A stretch of 64,000 nt of DNA from an uncultured Eggerthellaceae bacterium (GTDB lineage: Bacteria; Actinomycetota; Coriobacteriia; Coriobacteriales; Eggerthellaceae), in the NCBI GenBank assembly GCA_910588905.1, contig CAJURZ010000003.1:62001-126000 (forward strand), in the 5' to 3' direction. Below are positions 1 to 10,083 of this stretch, piece by piece (the stretch's first letter is position 1; each line of letters begins with the position of its first letter). The notes under the pieces are model-generated. The model had not been told where the DNA came from. It ran no database searches and saw nothing but the letters and a program-made list of their open reading frames with translations. Position numbers and translations under genes: made by a program.

Positions 1-1367
1 CGGATACGATCGATGCGCTTGAGCGCCAGGTCGAGCAGATCATCTCGGTCGGGCAGGGAAACTCGCTCGGAATCGAGCCGCTCTACTACCGCCAGCGCCA
101 GGCTCTGAACTCGGTGCTGCCGCTCGGCATGAACCACGTCGACGTCACCCGCTATCTCACCACAGGACAGATCGCCATGCAGATGCCCTTCGCATCGCTT
201 GAGCTCAACCAGGAGGGCGGGGGCTACTACGGGCAATCGAAGCAGTCCGGTAACCTCGTCATCTGCAACCGCAAGAAGCTCGCCTCACCCATGGGGTTCG
301 TCTGCGGCAAGCCCGGTTCCGGGAAGTCCTTCTCCGTCAAGCGCGAGATTACCAACACCGTGCTCGCCTACCCGGAGGACGAGATCATCATTTTCGACCC
401 GGCTGGCGAGTACGGAAACCTCATCGAGGCTCTCGGCGGCGTGAACGTCCGGCTCGCACCCGATGCCGACACCGCGCTCAACCCCTTCGACCTTTCAGAT
501 GTGGAGGGGCGCGCGGACGCCGCGCAGCTCGCATTCAAGATCGATGCTTTCTTGGCCCTTTCGAGCGCGATGATGACGGAGTCATCCGAAGGCCTTCCCG
601 AGGCGGACAAGTCGATCATCACGAGATGCGTCGAGGCGGCCTATGCAAGGTGCACAGATGCGCAAGGGATGCCGACGCTTTCCGATTTCCACGAGCTACT
701 CGTCGAGCAGCCGGAGGCGGAGGCGCGCGACATAGCCCTTCGCTACGAGCGATACGTCACCGGCGCGCTGTCGTTCTTCAACCGCCAGTCCAACGTCGGC
801 TTCGACAACCGCATCACCAACATCGACCTGCACGACCTCTCCACCAACATGCGCGTGTTTGGCATGCTCACCGCGCTGGAAGCCGTGCGCAATCGGATGT
901 ACGCGAACTTCGAGCGGGGCGTTACCACCTGGCTCTACATCGACGAGGTTCAGTCGCTCTTCGGACACCCCACCATCATCGACTACTTCGCCAAGTTCTG
1001 GGCGGAAGGGAGGAAGTTCAACCTCATCTGCACCGGCATCTCCCAGAACACCTCGCACATGCTCACCCACGAGCGCGCACGCACCATGGTGCTGAACTCC
1101 GACTTCATGCTGCTCCACAAGCAGGCGAGCCAGGACCTCGCCGCGTGGGCGGAGATGCTCTCGCTCTCCGGTGCCGAGCGCGAGTACATCGACGAGTCCA
1201 TCAAGGCAGGAGAGGGCCTTCTCGTCGCGGGAGGGGCGCGCGTGCCCATCCGGGACGATTTTCCCAAGGGCGCGCTCTACGACCTCTGGAACACCAAGCC
1301 CGAGGAGATCGCGCAGCTGAAGCGAGCTCATGTCTTCGAGAAGAACGCGAAGAGGAGCCAGGGCTAG
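1..1367 (+). CDS. virB4: VirB4-type conjugative ATPase, C-terminal part
   Basis: The frame is open from base 3, so the N-terminus lies outside the window; 454 residues are visible. They form the RecA-like motor domain of the VirB4/TrbE family that energises conjugative type IV secretion at the inner face of the membrane. Seen directly: Walker A GKPGSGKS near visible residue 100, Walker B WLYIDEVQSLF near 310, and the GISQNTSHML stretch typical of VirB4. It abuts the peptidoglycan hydrolase gene with no gap, as in Tn1549-like elements. The GTG at 114 is an internal codon, not a start. Confidence 0.92.
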   Translation, partial: DTIDALERQVEQIISVGQGNSLGIEPLYYRQRQALNSVLPLGMNHVDVTRYLTTGQIAMQMPFASLELNQEGGGYYGQSKQSGNLVICNRKKLASPMGFVCGKPGSGKSFSVKREITNTVLAYPEDEIIIFDPAGEYGNLIEALGGVNVRLAPDADTALNPFDLSDVEGRADAAQLAFKIDAFLALSSAMMTESSEGLPEADKSIITRCVEAAYARCTDAQGMPTLSDFHELLVEQPEAEARDIALRYERYVTGALSFFNRQSNVGFDNRITNIDLHDLSTNMRVFGMLTALEAVRNRMYANFERGVTTWLYIDEVQSLFGHPTIIDYFAKFWAEGRKFNLICTGISQNTSHMLTHERARTMVLNSDFMLLHKQASQDLAAWAEMLSLSGAEREYIDESIKAGEGLLVAGGARVPIRDDFPKGALYDLWNTKPEEIAQLKRAHVFEKNAKRSQG

Positions 1368-3017
1368 ATGGACCCGAGAAGCCTCGACAACACGAGCGCC
1401 TCGATCGCGGACATCGTCACCGCCGACAAGCTCGATGCCGTGAGCGCGGGGATCGTGAAGGACGACGAGGGTCAAAGCCTCTCTGTCCTGAGCGAGAAAC
1501 GATCCGCTCTTGGCGCAAGGACAACGCGCAAGGCAAGTCCCTCCAAGGGAGGCATGCGCAAGTCGACGGATGCGAGCACGGCAAACGCGGATTCCGATGG
1601 TGCGCCGGGTGCCGTGGATGCATCCGCAAGAACCGAGACGGCCAGCACCCCGAGCGAACGGCTCAAAGTCCGCCAGTTCCTGGAACGCGAAGCCGTCTCC
1701 GAGCTCGACGAAACGGACGAGTTCGAGGGGGTGGGCAGCGCCTACGACACCGAACGAGGCGCAAAGCGGGCGATCGCCGCCGTGCGGGACAGGAAGGCGA
1801 AAGGAGCCTGCTCCGCCTCAGGCGGCTCCAAGAAACCGAGCGCGAAAGCGAAGGCTACCAAGAGCACGAGCGCCGAGGGAGCGAAGAAGGCGAGGGCGGC
1901 GAGCGCCCGAGGAGTCAGCCGGGTGCAAGCGAGTCATGCCGCTACCCAAGCGACGGGAGCCGCCGCGAAAACGGCCGCCTCGTCGTCCGGCAACGCCGCC
2001 ATCGCTGGCACGGTCGGAGGAAGCGGGATCGCCGCAGGCGGTGGGGTGCTCTGCGCGGTCATCGTCTTCGTCCTCGTAGCGCTCGTCATAGGCCAGATAA
2101 TCTCGGCCTTGTTCGGGTTCTGGGACGCGGAGGACAAGAAGCGCTCGCTGGAGGGGCTTCCGTCCTACATCACCTACGAGATGGTCGAGGAGGCCATCCG
2201 CTGCCAGGAAGAGTTCGGCCACCCCGCTGGGTGCACCATCGCGCAGATCATCTGCGAGTCGGGACAGGGCGAGACCATGAGTCAGCTCGCGACACGCGAC
2301 CACAACCTCTTCGGAATGAAGTGGGCGTCGTCTTTCGCCTCGGCACCGGAAGTCGCCGGAAAGGCGGGATGGACAACTCAAGAGGAGTACACGCCCGGCA
2401 CATTAACGACCATCACGGCGCATTTCACGGTGTTCAAGGGAGATGTGGAGTGCATTCGCTTCCGCAGCCGCGTGTTCCTGCAGGCATCCCACTACCGCAA
2501 CAACGCCCTCATAAAGCAGGCCATCGCAGAGCACTCCTCCGACAAGATGGCGGAAGGGCTCAAGGACGCGGGATGGGCAACGAGCTCGGCCTACGTGGAC
2601 TCTCTCAAGTCCGCCATGGACACCTACAACCTGCGCCGTTTCGACTCGATGACGGTCGAGGACCTTGAGGGCGGGGCGCTCTCGGCAGACGCGATCATCG
2701 CCGCCGCCTACAGCCAGCTTGGCGTGCCCTACGTATGGGGCGGAACGACGCCGGGCGTGGGCCTCGACTGCTCGGGGCTCACCCAGTACTGCTACCGGCA
2801 GGCGGGCATCGCCATCCCGCGAAACTCCGAGGACCAGGCCTCCTTCGGCCGCAAGGTGCCGGTGTCCGAGGCATCGCCCGGCGACATCCTCTGGAGGCCC
2901 GGGCACGTGGCCATCTACATCGGGGACGACCGCTACATCCATGAGCCGCACTCCGGCGCGGCCTGCACTATATCGAGCGGCGCGTCGTACTTCGCGAGCG
3001 CCATCAAGATCAGATAG
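1368..3017 (+). CDS. Membrane-anchored peptidoglycan hydrolase (glucosaminidase-like + NlpC/P60)
   Basis: 549 residues, starting right after the VirB4 stop. Order: a Lys/Ala/Ser-rich cytoplasmic segment (about 1-200), one membrane segment (about 224-250), a lysozyme-like/glucosaminidase domain (about 265-420, with CESGQGE and NLFGMKW), and a C-terminal NlpC/P60 cysteine peptidase (about 435-549, with catalytic-type DCSGL, GHVAIYIG and a second His in EPHSG). The family cuts glycan and stem peptides so that a Gram-positive conjugation channel can cross the wall. The two lytic domains and neighbours VirB4 and VirB6 fit a TrsG/VirB1-like role. Confidence 0.9.
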   Translation: MDPRSLDNTSASIADIVTADKLDAVSAGIVKDDEGQSLSVLSEKRSALGARTTRKASPSKGGMRKSTDASTANADSDGAPGAVDASARTETASTPSERLKVRQFLEREAVSELDETDEFEGVGSAYDTERGAKRAIAAVRDRKAKGACSASGGSKKPSAKAKATKSTSAEGAKKARAASARGVSRVQASHAATQATGAAAKTAASSSGNAAIAGTVGGSGIAAGGGVLCAVIVFVLVALVIGQIISALFGFWDAEDKKRSLEGLPSYITYEMVEEAIRCQEEFGHPAGCTIAQIICESGQGETMSQLATRDHNLFGMKWASSFASAPEVAGKAGWTTQEEYTPGTLTTITAHFTVFKGDVECIRFRSRVFLQASHYRNNALIKQAIAEHSSDKMAEGLKDAGWATSSAYVDSLKSAMDTYNLRRFDSMTVEDLEGGALSADAIIAAAYSQLGVPYVWGGTTPGVGLDCSGLTQYCYRQAGIAIPRNSEDQASFGRKVPVSEASPGDILWRPGHVAIYIGDDRYIHEPHSGAACTISSGASYFASAIKIR

Positions 3018-3031
3018 GAAGGAAGGGAACC

Positions 3032-3772
3032 ATGACCAGAAAGAATAAGCTCATGCTCGCTGCGGCCATCGTGGCGGCGGTGCTCTTCGTGGGCTCGGGC
3101 GTGACAAGGTGCACGCTCGCCCAAAATGTGGCACCTGAAGGTGAAGCCGCCGTCGAATCGGCAGAGGAAGCAACAGTAGAGGACTTTCAGCCCGAGGCCG
3201 ATGCCGCAGATGGCGAAGCGAGCTCTGGCATCGAATCTCTCATCGGAACCTCGTGGGTGGGAGTGGACGACGCAGCGCGCTCGCTTTCCATCGTCAAAGG
3301 GGCTTTCGTCGAGGCTAAAAACGGAGGCACGGAGGTGACCTACTGGAAGCTTGACAGCGAGGAGGCAGCCGATGCGGCCATCACGGCGACCGTGCTCGCC
3401 TCGAAGTCGATGACCGATGCCGCGAGCCCCGTTCTCGTCTCTGTTAGCAGCGACGGCGCAGATACCGTGCTCCGGTCGGACGCCCTCGCCTGCACATACA
3501 GGCAGGTACAGGTCGGGGACAGATCGCTTCACTTCACCGGCGTCACCTCTAAGCTAGAAGAGGCGATGGGGGCCGACGCCGCGAAGATCGAGGCGGCCGT
3601 CTCTGCGCGCGCAGCCGCCGTGTCCCCGGGCGCGACCCGCGCCGTCTGGGATGCGGAGGCGTGGATAGACTACGCCAACAACGCGGCCACGACCACGTTC
3701 ACGCTCGACGACGGCGCATCGACCATGATCTCGGTCACGCGCGCATCCGACGGCACCATCGAGGCGCTCTGA
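3032..3772 (+). CDS. Exported or membrane-anchored conjugation protein of unknown function
   Basis: 246 residues with a good RBS (GGAAGGGA) 14 bp after the hydrolase gene. The N-terminus has a basic start and a hydrophobic segment (about 8-24, AAAIVAAVLFVGSGV), then an acidic low-complexity stretch and a folded-looking C-terminal part with WKLDSEEAADAAI and alternating hydrophobic segments. I do not recognise a named domain. Its place between hydrolase and VirB6-like protein suggests a channel component exposed outside the membrane, comparable in position to VirB8/TcpC proteins, but similarity to those cannot be shown by eye. Confidence 0.75.
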   Translation: MTRKNKLMLAAAIVAAVLFVGSGVTRCTLAQNVAPEGEAAVESAEEATVEDFQPEADAADGEASSGIESLIGTSWVGVDDAARSLSIVKGAFVEAKNGGTEVTYWKLDSEEAADAAITATVLASKSMTDAASPVLVSVSSDGADTVLRSDALACTYRQVQVGDRSLHFTGVTSKLEEAMGADAAKIEAAVSARAAAVSPGATRAVWDAEAWIDYANNAATTTFTLDDGASTMISVTRASDGTIEAL

Positions 3773-3777
3773 TCTAT

Positions 3778-4782
3778 ATGCAGAGGATAGGAAACCTCGT
3801 CTCAAGCAGGCGATTCATATTGGCCTTCGCGGCCACCTTCGCGCTGCTCACGGCGCTCCTCATCCCGACGCACTTCGCATGGGGCTCGATCGCAGACGAC
3901 ATCAACGCATGGCTCTGCGGGGTGCTGCGCGACTGGTGCAACTGGATCTTCGCGGCGCAGACCGACGTCATGCGATCGCTCGGCGCGAACGGCGTGCTCT
4001 CCGCTCCCTTCGAGACCATGCTCACGAGCGCTGGCGACGTGTCGATGTACGACATCGCGCGCGGCGTCTGGCAGGTGGCGGTGCTGCCGATAGGATGTGG
4101 GGTGCTCGGGCTCGTCTTCACCTTGAAGCTCATAGAAATCTCGCAGCGCATGGACGGCAACCAGTCGCTGCCTGGAGTGAAGGAGGTCGTGTTCCTCCTC
4201 GTGTTCTTCGCCGTGTTCCTGTTTTTAATCCAACACTCCTTCGACCTGATGGCGGCGATCTACGAGGTAATAGGGCTTGCGATCGACCGCGTGGAGGGGC
4301 TGTTCGGCACTGGCAGCGCGCTTGACATGACGGCGGTCTCGATCGTAACGGGCGATGACGACCTGTCTGCGCTTCTTGCGCTCCTCGTCGTGGCGGTCAT
4401 AAGCTGGCTCGTCGTCCTCATCGCCTATATCGTTGCGCTCGTCGTCTGCTGGGCGCGCGCGATACAGCTCTACGTCATGGCGGCGTTCTCCCCGATCCCG
4501 CTGGCGTTCCTCGGATTCGAACAGACGCGCCAGATAGGGCTCGGGTACCTGAAGAGCTTCGGAGCCGTCTGCATAGCAGGGCTCATCATCTTGATCCTGC
4601 TCATCAGCTTCCCCGTGATCCTGGGCGGCATCGTCGCTGTGAACCCGGGAACCGGAACGCCCATAGACGCAATAGCGAACGGGCTCACCTACGCGCTCCA
4701 GTACCTCGCCATGTGCATCCTGCTCGTGTTGTCGCTCGTGAAGAGCGGAGCCTGGGCGCGAGACATCGTGAGCGGGTTCTAG
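3778..4782 (+). CDS. VirB6/TrbL-like polytopic conjugation protein
   Basis: 334 residues. The start MQRIGNL is chosen because upstream codons are a frame shadow of the previous gene. There is an N-terminal hydrophobic segment (LAFAATFALLTALLI), then about five more membrane segments, including a long pair around residues 200-250 (LLALLVVAVISWLVVLIAY) and a C-terminal one (YLAMCILLVLSLV). The pattern with a central FSPIPLAFLG motif matches VirB6/TrbL inner-membrane channel proteins of Gram-positive conjugative elements. It lies 5 bp after the preceding gene without a clear RBS, so translation is probably coupled. Confidence 0.85.
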   Translation: MQRIGNLVSSRRFILAFAATFALLTALLIPTHFAWGSIADDINAWLCGVLRDWCNWIFAAQTDVMRSLGANGVLSAPFETMLTSAGDVSMYDIARGVWQVAVLPIGCGVLGLVFTLKLIEISQRMDGNQSLPGVKEVVFLLVFFAVFLFLIQHSFDLMAAIYEVIGLAIDRVEGLFGTGSALDMTAVSIVTGDDDLSALLALLVVAVISWLVVLIAYIVALVVCWARAIQLYVMAAFSPIPLAFLGFEQTRQIGLGYLKSFGAVCIAGLIILILLISFPVILGGIVAVNPGTGTPIDAIANGLTYALQYLAMCILLVLSLVKSGAWARDIVSGF

Positions 4783-4890
4783 GCGCATGCCAGCAAGAGA
4801 GGAGGCGATGCCTATGGGCTGACATAACAGCCACAGGGGCATTCCACCAATCGACCCCAAGAAGACACAAGACGCAAAGGAGAAAGCAAA

Positions 4891-5355
4891 ATGGACGACA
4901 AGAAAAACGTCTACATCACCCTGCACAAGAACTTCGTGCACGAGGGCATCGAGTACGAGGACAGGAAGACCGGCGAGACCAAGACCTTCAACTCGGTGAC
5001 GCTGCCCAAGGGCACCGTGGTCAACGGACAGGATGTGAGCTACAGCCAGTTCAGCCCCCTCTTCGTGAACCCGTCCCGATTCAAGGGCGAGAACTACCGA
5101 GACATCCCCCTTCTGGCCGAGAAGGAGGTATGGCTGAAGAAGAGTGTGCTAGAGCCGGACGGCAGCCCCACCCTCGACGAGGATGGCAAGCAGGTGCGCG
5201 AGGTCATCAAGGTGATGCCCGCTGCGCTCAAGGAGGGCATCGACAAGGGAAGGGCGGCCTACCTCGCATCGCTCGACGACAAGGCCAAGGAGGCACGTGA
5301 GGCATCGGCCAATCAGACCCGCGAGGCCCGCCAGGCCGAGCCCGTCTCCCGATAG
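4891..5355 (+). CDS. Small conserved-type conjugative-element protein, function unknown
   Basis: 154 residues with RBS AAGGAG seven bases before ATG. It is soluble, with a beta-rich start (MDDKKNVYITLHKNFVHEG) and a charged helical C-terminus rich in Ala, Glu, Lys and Arg. No catalytic motif is visible. Position between the VirB6-like gene and the surface adhesin is where Tn1549-like elements carry small DUF proteins; the role is unknown. Confidence 0.75.
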   Translation: MDDKKNVYITLHKNFVHEGIEYEDRKTGETKTFNSVTLPKGTVVNGQDVSYSQFSPLFVNPSRFKGENYRDIPLLAEKEVWLKKSVLEPDGSPTLDEDGKQVREVIKVMPAALKEGIDKGRAAYLASLDDKAKEAREASANQTREARQAEPVSR

Positions 5356-5365
5356 GCGGTGCGAC

Positions 5366-8300
5366 ATGGAAGTCACGACGATTGGCACTTCCGGCTCGAA
5401 GGCCCTGCGCTGCCTGCTCGCAGCGCTTATTGCCCTGAGCTCGTTCATAGGCTCTCTTGCGGTCACGGGGCAAAGCGCATTCGCCGCAGAGACTGCCTCG
5501 TTGAGCATCGGGGGCAAGATCCCCTACGCGGGATACACGACCACATGGATGTACGCCGACGGCGAGATGGCCTATTGCGGGAACCCCTCTGCGGCAACGC
5601 CGCCTTCAGGCACCTACACCAAAAGCGCTATAAGCTCAGCATCGGGCCGCGATGCGGAGACCGTAGCGGACCTCTGGTTCAGCCACGGCAGCCCGGGATT
5701 CGATGCGAGCCTCTGGCCAAGCACGTGGTATGACGGCACGGCCATGACGGATGCGCGCTATGCGGCGCTCGCGCACATCCTGCTCTCGGACACGTTCTCC
5801 AGCAACGGCAGCTACGCGCTCTACGGGTGCAACGAGTCCTTCAAGGAATGGTGCCGCTACAACGTTATCGGCTTCGACTCATCGGGCACGATGTGCAACG
5901 ACGATGCGACCGGTCGAAAGATCTCGCGCATGCAGGGCGAGGTCCCCTCGAACTTCGAGGCGTTCATGCTCTACACGGGCGCGGGAAACCAGTTGATCCT
6001 CTCGTTCAAGTACACCCCCTATGGCAAGATCGACCTTCTGAAGGTCACTGCCAACGAGGAGATGTGCGAGGGCAACCCACTCTACTCCGTGGAGGGCGCG
6101 GTGTACACCGTGTACCGCAACTCGGGACTCACGGATGTCGCGGGCTCCATCACGACCGACGAGGATGGCTACGGCATACTGGAGGAGCTTGAGCCGGGCA
6201 GCTACTGGGTGCGCGAGACCAAGCAGGCTCCGGGACATGCGCTCGACCCGACCGTGTACCCTGTCGAGGTGAAATCCGACGAGACCACGCGGGTGAACGG
6301 CAAGACCGTATCCGACATCCCGCAGTCAGACCCCGTGGGAATGCTCGTCGGCAAGGTTGACGCCGATACCAACGAGAGCGAGCCCGAAGGCGATGCGACG
6401 CTCGAAGGCGCGCTCTTCACCGCCCGTTACTACGCGGGCGACTACGCTGACGCGGCATCAGCCGAGGCGTCCGGCGCGCCTGCGCGTACCTGGGTGTTCG
6501 AGACGGATGCCGATGGATTCGCCTACCTGGCTGACGAGTACAAGCACTCGGGAGATCCCCTCTACTACCAAACCAACGGCGACGCATCGATTCCCCTGGG
6601 AACGGTGCTGATCCAGGAGACCCGCGCGCCCCAGGGCTACAACCTCGACGATGGGCACGGCGGGGATCCAAAGGTGTTCTGCGTGCGCATCACGCAAGAC
6701 GGCGCGGTCGGCGAGTCCGTCTATACCTACAACTCGCCCCAGGTGCCCGACACCGTAAAACGCGGCGACTTCCGCCTAGTGAAGGAAGTGCCCGTGGAGA
6801 TCTACGACTCTCCTAGCGGCGACATGCCACAGGAGGTCGTGCGCGTGCTCGTCCCAGGGGTCAAGTTCGAGCTCTACAACGACTCGGAGAGCGCCGTGCT
6901 CTCGCCCGAGACAGGCAAGCTCGTCGAGCCCGGCAACCGAGCGTGCACCATCACGGTGGACGAGAACGGCCTTGCCACCACCAAGGACGACAACGCCGAC
7001 GTCAACGGCTGGAGCAAGCCAGGCAACTGGACTAGCGCGCTCGCCTACGGCACCTACCGCATCCACGAGCTGATCCCGCAAGACGTGGCTGACGCCTTCA
7101 AGGCGAAGTGGGGAAAGACGCTCCTTCCCGTGGAGGACTGGAAGACCACGATCCGCGAGGAGGGCCAGTACGACCCGCCCCAGCTCGTGAACGACCATAT
7201 CCCGCAGACTCCTCTCAAGGTGGTCAAGGTGGACGCCGAGACAGACAAGCAGGTCCCGCTTCCCGTGAGCTTCCAGCTTGAGGACGCAAGCGGCAACCTC
7301 GTCACCTACACCTCCCACTACCCGGCGACCGAGACCATCGACACCTGGACGGCCAACGAGCGCGGCGAGCTCACACTTCCGATGCTCTTGGAAGAGGGCG
7401 ACTATACGCTCAAGGAGGTTCAAGCACCGTACGGCTACGTGAAAGAGCTTGAGGGCAAGACGTTCCACGTCGGCGAGGACTACAACGGCTGGGAGAACCC
7501 GCTCGTCATAGAGTTCTCGAACATGCCCCAGAAGGCGACCATTACGGTCGCCAAGACCGACTCCTGGACTGGAGAGGCCGTAGACGGATCCGTCTACATC
7601 GTGAAGGCGGCGGAGACCATCCAGACGCCCGACGGCACCATCCGTGCGCACGAGGGCGAGATCGTGGCTACGCTCACCACGGGCGAGGACGGCAAGGCGA
7701 CCACGCCCGAGCTCTACCTGGGAACCTACACGGTCTACGAGGCCAAGGCAAAGGATGGCTACGCGCTCGACGTGACCGAGAAGACGGTGGCGCTCGAATA
7801 CGCGGGACAGGATGTCGCGGTCTACGATCATAAGGAGACCGTTACCGACGAGCCTACCAACCCTTCGATCAAGAAGGTTGACGCCCTCGATCCTGAGGTG
7901 TCCGTCGCAGGAGCCGTCTTCCATATCTGGAACGACGAGGGCACCTTCGACGAGGAGATGGCAACCGACGAGAACGGCGTCATCTCTCTCGCATACGCGA
8001 AGCACGGAAGCTACCACATCCAAGAGGTCGAGGCACCAGAGGGCTACGCCATCGTGGACCTCGACGAGGAGGGCAACCCCACCGTCACCGATTTCAAGGT
8101 GAACGACCAGGGCATGATCGAGTGGGACGAGAGCGGGTCTATGGCAGCTTCGCACGAGTTCGTGCTTGAGAATATGCCCAAGACCATGAAGACGACCGCT
8201 GCGGACTCGGAAAGCGGCACCCATGAGGGGCAAGCACGAGAAGAGCTCACCATCGTGGATACGATTCGCTACACGGGCCTCGTCCCCGGCAACGAGTACA

Positions 8301-9121
8301 CCGTGAGCGGAACCCTCATGGACAAGGCAATGGGCGATCCCGCGCTCGACGATGAAGGTAACGAGATCACGGTGTCCACCACGTTCACGGCAGAGGAGTC
8401 GTGCGGCACGGTGGATGTGACCTTCGCCTTCGCCGGTGCGAGCCTCGCGGGCAAGTCGCTCGTCGCATTCGAGACGATGGAGTTCGAGGGGGCAGAGTAC
8501 ATGGTGCACGCGGACATCGACGACGTGGGGCAGACGATATCAATCGTGGACATCGCCACCCAGGCCCGAGACGCCGAGACCGGCACCAACGTCGGCACCA
8601 TTGGCGAGAACGCGAAGCTTATCGACACGGTGGCTTATACGGGCCTCACTCCTGGCAACACCTACAAGCTCTTCACGATGCTCATGAACAAGGAGACGGG
8701 AAACCCGCTTCCTGGCGAGGATGGCCTGCCGCTGGTCGGCACAACCGAGTTCACGCCCGAGGCTCCCGACGGCACGATCGATGTCGAGATGGAGATCGAC
8801 ACGAGCGAGCTAGCGGGGCACGACATCGTGTTCTTCGAGAAGCTCTCCGATGCGGAAGAGAACATCATCGCGACGCACGAGGACATCGATGACGAGGGAC
8901 AGACCGTGAGCTTCCCGAAGCCTGTGCCAGAGAATCCTGGCAAGGGCTATCCCAAGACCGGGGCATTCGTCGAGGTGGATCCGGTAGCTGCAAGCCTGGT
9001 GGTTCTGGTCGTCTGTGCGGCAACGGGCGCTGTCGCAGCGTATCTCTATCGCGCACGCAAACAGACGAAGTGCATCGATGAGATGGAGAAGGAAGCCCTC
9101 GAAGCTGCCGATGAGGAATAG
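5366..9121 (+). CDS. VaFE/Cna-B repeat surface protein with YPKTG cell-wall anchor
   Basis: 1251 residues. A signal peptide (about 1-40) ends at a probable AFA|AE cleavage site. The N-terminal domain has YCGNPSAATPP and resembles thioester adhesin domains. It is followed by at least five SpaA/Cna-B isopeptide domains marked by E-box-like strings (RETKQAPGH, QETRAPQGY, KEVQAPYGY, YEAKAKDGY, QEVEAPEGY) and two VaFE repeats (DTIRYTGLVPG / LVAFETM and DTVAYTGLTPG / IVFFEKL). The C-terminus has the sorting motif YPKTG near residue 1195, a membrane segment and a basic tail. Probably a wall-anchored adhesin that stabilises mating contacts; sortase B lies just downstream. Confidence 0.93.
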   Translation: MEVTTIGTSGSKALRCLLAALIALSSFIGSLAVTGQSAFAAETASLSIGGKIPYAGYTTTWMYADGEMAYCGNPSAATPPSGTYTKSAISSASGRDAETVADLWFSHGSPGFDASLWPSTWYDGTAMTDARYAALAHILLSDTFSSNGSYALYGCNESFKEWCRYNVIGFDSSGTMCNDDATGRKISRMQGEVPSNFEAFMLYTGAGNQLILSFKYTPYGKIDLLKVTANEEMCEGNPLYSVEGAVYTVYRNSGLTDVAGSITTDEDGYGILEELEPGSYWVRETKQAPGHALDPTVYPVEVKSDETTRVNGKTVSDIPQSDPVGMLVGKVDADTNESEPEGDATLEGALFTARYYAGDYADAASAEASGAPARTWVFETDADGFAYLADEYKHSGDPLYYQTNGDASIPLGTVLIQETRAPQGYNLDDGHGGDPKVFCVRITQDGAVGESVYTYNSPQVPDTVKRGDFRLVKEVPVEIYDSPSGDMPQEVVRVLVPGVKFELYNDSESAVLSPETGKLVEPGNRACTITVDENGLATTKDDNADVNGWSKPGNWTSALAYGTYRIHELIPQDVADAFKAKWGKTLLPVEDWKTTIREEGQYDPPQLVNDHIPQTPLKVVKVDAETDKQVPLPVSFQLEDASGNLVTYTSHYPATETIDTWTANERGELTLPMLLEEGDYTLKEVQAPYGYVKELEGKTFHVGEDYNGWENPLVIEFSNMPQKATITVAKTDSWTGEAVDGSVYIVKAAETIQTPDGTIRAHEGEIVATLTTGEDGKATTPELYLGTYTVYEAKAKDGYALDVTEKTVALEYAGQDVAVYDHKETVTDEPTNPSIKKVDALDPEVSVAGAVFHIWNDEGTFDEEMATDENGVISLAYAKHGSYHIQEVEAPEGYAIVDLDEEGNPTVTDFKVNDQGMIEWDESGSMAASHEFVLENMPKTMKTTAADSESGTHEGQAREELTIVDTIRYTGLVPGNEYTVSGTLMDKAMGDPALDDEGNEITVSTTFTAEESCGTVDVTFAFAGASLAGKSLVAFETMEFEGAEYMVHADIDDVGQTISIVDIATQARDAETGTNVGTIGENAKLIDTVAYTGLTPGNTYKLFTMLMNKETGNPLPGEDGLPLVGTTEFTPEAPDGTIDVEMEIDTSELAGHDIVFFEKLSDAEENIIATHEDIDDEGQTVSFPKPVPENPGKGYPKTGAFVEVDPVAASLVVLVVCAATGAVAAYLYRARKQTKCIDEMEKEALEAADEE

Positions 9122-9189
9122 CCCAAAGGCAAATCGCTCCTGCAGGCGCAGTCGAGCACTGGCTAAATTGGCATCTAAGGATCAGGCAG

Positions 9190-9221
9190 GGTGGGGTGCT
9201 CGCAAGGCATCCCACCTTTTT
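9190..9221 (+). terminator. Rho-independent terminator after the surface protein gene
   Basis: A 10-bp stem (9190-9199 with 9207-9216, one G-U pair), a 7-nt loop and a run of five T (9217-9221). It lies between the surface protein and the sortase gene, so sortase expression probably depends on read-through or on its own promoter. Confidence 0.85.
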
Positions 9222-9237
9222 GATTTCAAGGAGAAAA

Positions 9238-9930
9238 ATGAAGAGGACTAGAAAGATAGCGAGGATTGCAAGCGTTGCCATCATGGCCATTATCACAGCG
9301 CTTGCTATCACCGCTCTGTACGCGCCAGAAGAATATCGGGCAGAGTTAGCTGAGATTGTCGAAAACTTGGATGCCCAAGAAGACTTAGAGAGGCAAATAG
9401 ATTGGGATAGCCTCCCAGATGAGATTATTGCTTGGGTAGAGGTTCCAGGTACGAACATCGACGAGCCAATTGTCCAGGCCACTCCTGATGCACCCAATGC
9501 TTATCTATATCGAGACGCACTTGGTCAGGGTGCATATGGAACTCCCTACATTGACTGTGAGTGCTCGATAGATTCCCGCTTTGTCCTGGTGTACGGCCAC
9601 CACATGTCAGACGGTTCCGTGTTCGCAGATTTTGCGCAGTTCATCGACGAGGGCTTTGCGCGTGAGCATTCACGCATGATTATCTATGAGCGGACAGGCG
9701 AGGCTCATGAATTGGAAGTTATAGCAATTGATATTGTGGATGCTTCGCATGAGCGATTGAAGATTCCGCAGGTAGATGAATTTGGCGATCGCATCACTTC
9801 ATGTGATCTGATTCTGAAAAAACCGACCGATTCAGCCAGGCTTTGGGCTTTCGCAACTTGTTCATACCAAACATGGAATTCCAGGACAATCGTATATTCA
9901 AAACCAAATACCATCGAAGACCATTCTTAG
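9238..9930 (+). CDS. srtB: Class B sortase
   Basis: 230 residues with RBS CAAGGAG upstream of ATG. An N-terminal signal anchor (about 9-27) is followed by the sortase fold: ID-EPIVQ region, catalytic His in YGHHM, catalytic Cys in FATCSY, and Arg in NSRTIVYS, in SrtB-type order. It should attach the upstream YPKTG protein to peptidoglycan or link its subunits. Base composition drops sharply here compared with the surface protein gene, which hints that this gene or copy has a different history. Confidence 0.93.
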   Translation: MKRTRKIARIASVAIMAIITALAITALYAPEEYRAELAEIVENLDAQEDLERQIDWDSLPDEIIAWVEVPGTNIDEPIVQATPDAPNAYLYRDALGQGAYGTPYIDCECSIDSRFVLVYGHHMSDGSVFADFAQFIDEGFAREHSRMIIYERTGEAHELEVIAIDIVDASHERLKIPQVDEFGDRITSCDLILKKPTDSARLWAFATCSYQTWNSRTIVYSKPNTIEDHS

Positions 9931-10083
9931 CACTTTAAGATTAAGGCAATTTTTGGTTAGACCGGCTATATGTAGAATGATGAAAACAGTTCAACCGACA
10001 GCGCAAAGTGCTGATAAAGACTAGTCTTATTGTTTTAGCTCTCGATATTGGAGTTAATACCATCAGGTGAGAAAGGCAGGATT

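Noticed and set aside
626..2668. 680-codon open frame
   Set aside because: It runs out of frame across VirB4 and the hydrolase gene and has an Arg/His-rich shadow composition with no motif.
6776..8509. 577-codon open frame on the minus strand
   Set aside because: Antisense to the VaFE surface protein; typical high-GC shadow with no RBS or domain.
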